A stretch of DNA of 5,359 nucleotides from Desulfobulbaceae bacterium (GTDB lineage: Bacteria; Desulfobacterota; Desulfobulbia; Desulfobulbales; Desulfobulbaceae): contig JALSNT010000043.1 of the NCBI GenBank assembly GCA_026986885.1, positions 1 to 5,359 of the forward strand. Reading direction: 5' to 3'. Position numbers and translations under genes: made by a program. Below the pieces are notes generated by a model. It was not told the DNA's origin, searched no databases, and saw nothing but the letters and a program-made list of their open reading frames with translations. Positions 5,175 through 5,359 of this stretch are shown here, in pieces (the first letter of the stretch is position 1; each line of letters opens with the position of its first letter).

Positions 5175-5359
5175 AAAAATTATATTTTTTTGCTCAGAAA
5201 AAAAATGGTTCAATGACACAAACAAGGGCAACCTACAGGATCGAGCGTTGGAACCATTTTGATCTATGGTTATTTGATATTGTTTCTAATGTGGTATTTC
5301 TTATTTCGAATTTTCCGGTTTATCCGGTTCAGGATACATATATCATATTATCTCCCAAA
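5168..5359 (+). CDS. Unrecognised AT-rich reading frame, 5' part only, runs off the window
   Basis: From the ATG at 5168 the frame stays open for 64 codons to the window end with no stop. That is unusual by chance in DNA this AT-rich, where stop triplets are frequent, but not decisive. The product begins MIQKLYFFAQKKNG. A second in-frame ATG at 5213 would start MTQTRATYRIERWNHFD. Later there is a hydrophobic stretch LWLFDIVSNVVFLI and a short FPVYPV repeat encoded by a 9-base DNA repeat (TCCGGTT at 5314-5320 and 5323-5329). Neither start has a good Shine-Dalgarno. I do not recognise the family. Base composition (20 G/C of 60 at 5281-5340) differs sharply from nfo, which may mean horizontal acquisition or poorly conserved DNA. 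The minus strand is closed by stops in all frames near the right end. Confidence 0.45.
   Translation, partial: MIQKLYFFAQKKNGSMTQTRATYRIERWNHFDLWLFDIVSNVVFLISNFPVYPVQDTYIILSPK
5202..5260. repeat. 10-base perfect inverted repeat inside the AT-rich reading frame
   Basis: AAAATGGTTC (5202-5211) and GAACCATTTT (5251-5260) are perfect reverse complements. In RNA the stem extends by four more pairs, one of them U-G, past a single bulged G at 5250. The 30-base loop contains CCTACAGG. A further direct copy, AAAAATGGTT, lies at 5058-5067. Confidence 0.6.

Noticed and set aside
5032..5260. CRISPR array or tRNA/small RNA gene in the AT-rich segment
   Set aside because: No regular repeat-spacer pattern and no cloverleaf-compatible arrangement; the dyads differ from each other in sequence.

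Overview
The window is an ordinary piece of bacterial chromosome at moderate-to-high GC, ending in a distinctly AT-rich segment at the right edge. The mix of a 5-methylthioadenosine/S-adenosylhomocysteine deaminase, a large exported fibronectin type III (FN3) repeat protein and a minimal endonuclease IV would suit an anaerobic, Gram-negative Desulfobacterota-like bacterium (for example the Desulfobulbales). That placement rests on general resemblance only and is tentative.

Layout, left to right. Positions 1-339 (minus) hold the first 113 codons of ychF, a translation-associated P-loop ATPase; its C-terminal part lies outside the window. Positions 340-634 are a divergent intergenic region with a degenerate CACGGAT-type repeat and a candidate promoter for the next gene. 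Positions 635-1942 (plus) encode the deaminase MtaD with every expected metal and catalytic residue. After a 92-base gap with its own candidate promoter, positions 2035-4164 (plus) encode a 709-residue exported protein: a signal sequence, an N-terminal alpha/beta domain resembling CsgG/LpoB/GNA1162-type outer-membrane lipoproteins, and five tandem FN3-like repeats. Positions 4168-5031 (minus) encode endonuclease IV (nfo), convergent with the FN3 gene and separated from it by 3 bases between the stop codons. Positions 5032-5359 are AT-rich and dense in dyad symmetries. They hold what looks like a pair of overlapping divergent promoters and the start of an unrecognised reading frame (5168 onwards) that runs off the window.

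The genes do not form one pathway. ychF, mtaD and nfo are housekeeping or salvage/repair genes, and the FN3 protein is an envelope protein of unknown role. The parts most worth a second look are the architecture of the FN3 protein and the symmetric regulatory region at 5040-5260 in front of the unknown reading frame. I saw no RNA genes, CRISPR array, complete insertion sequence or convincing new defence system.
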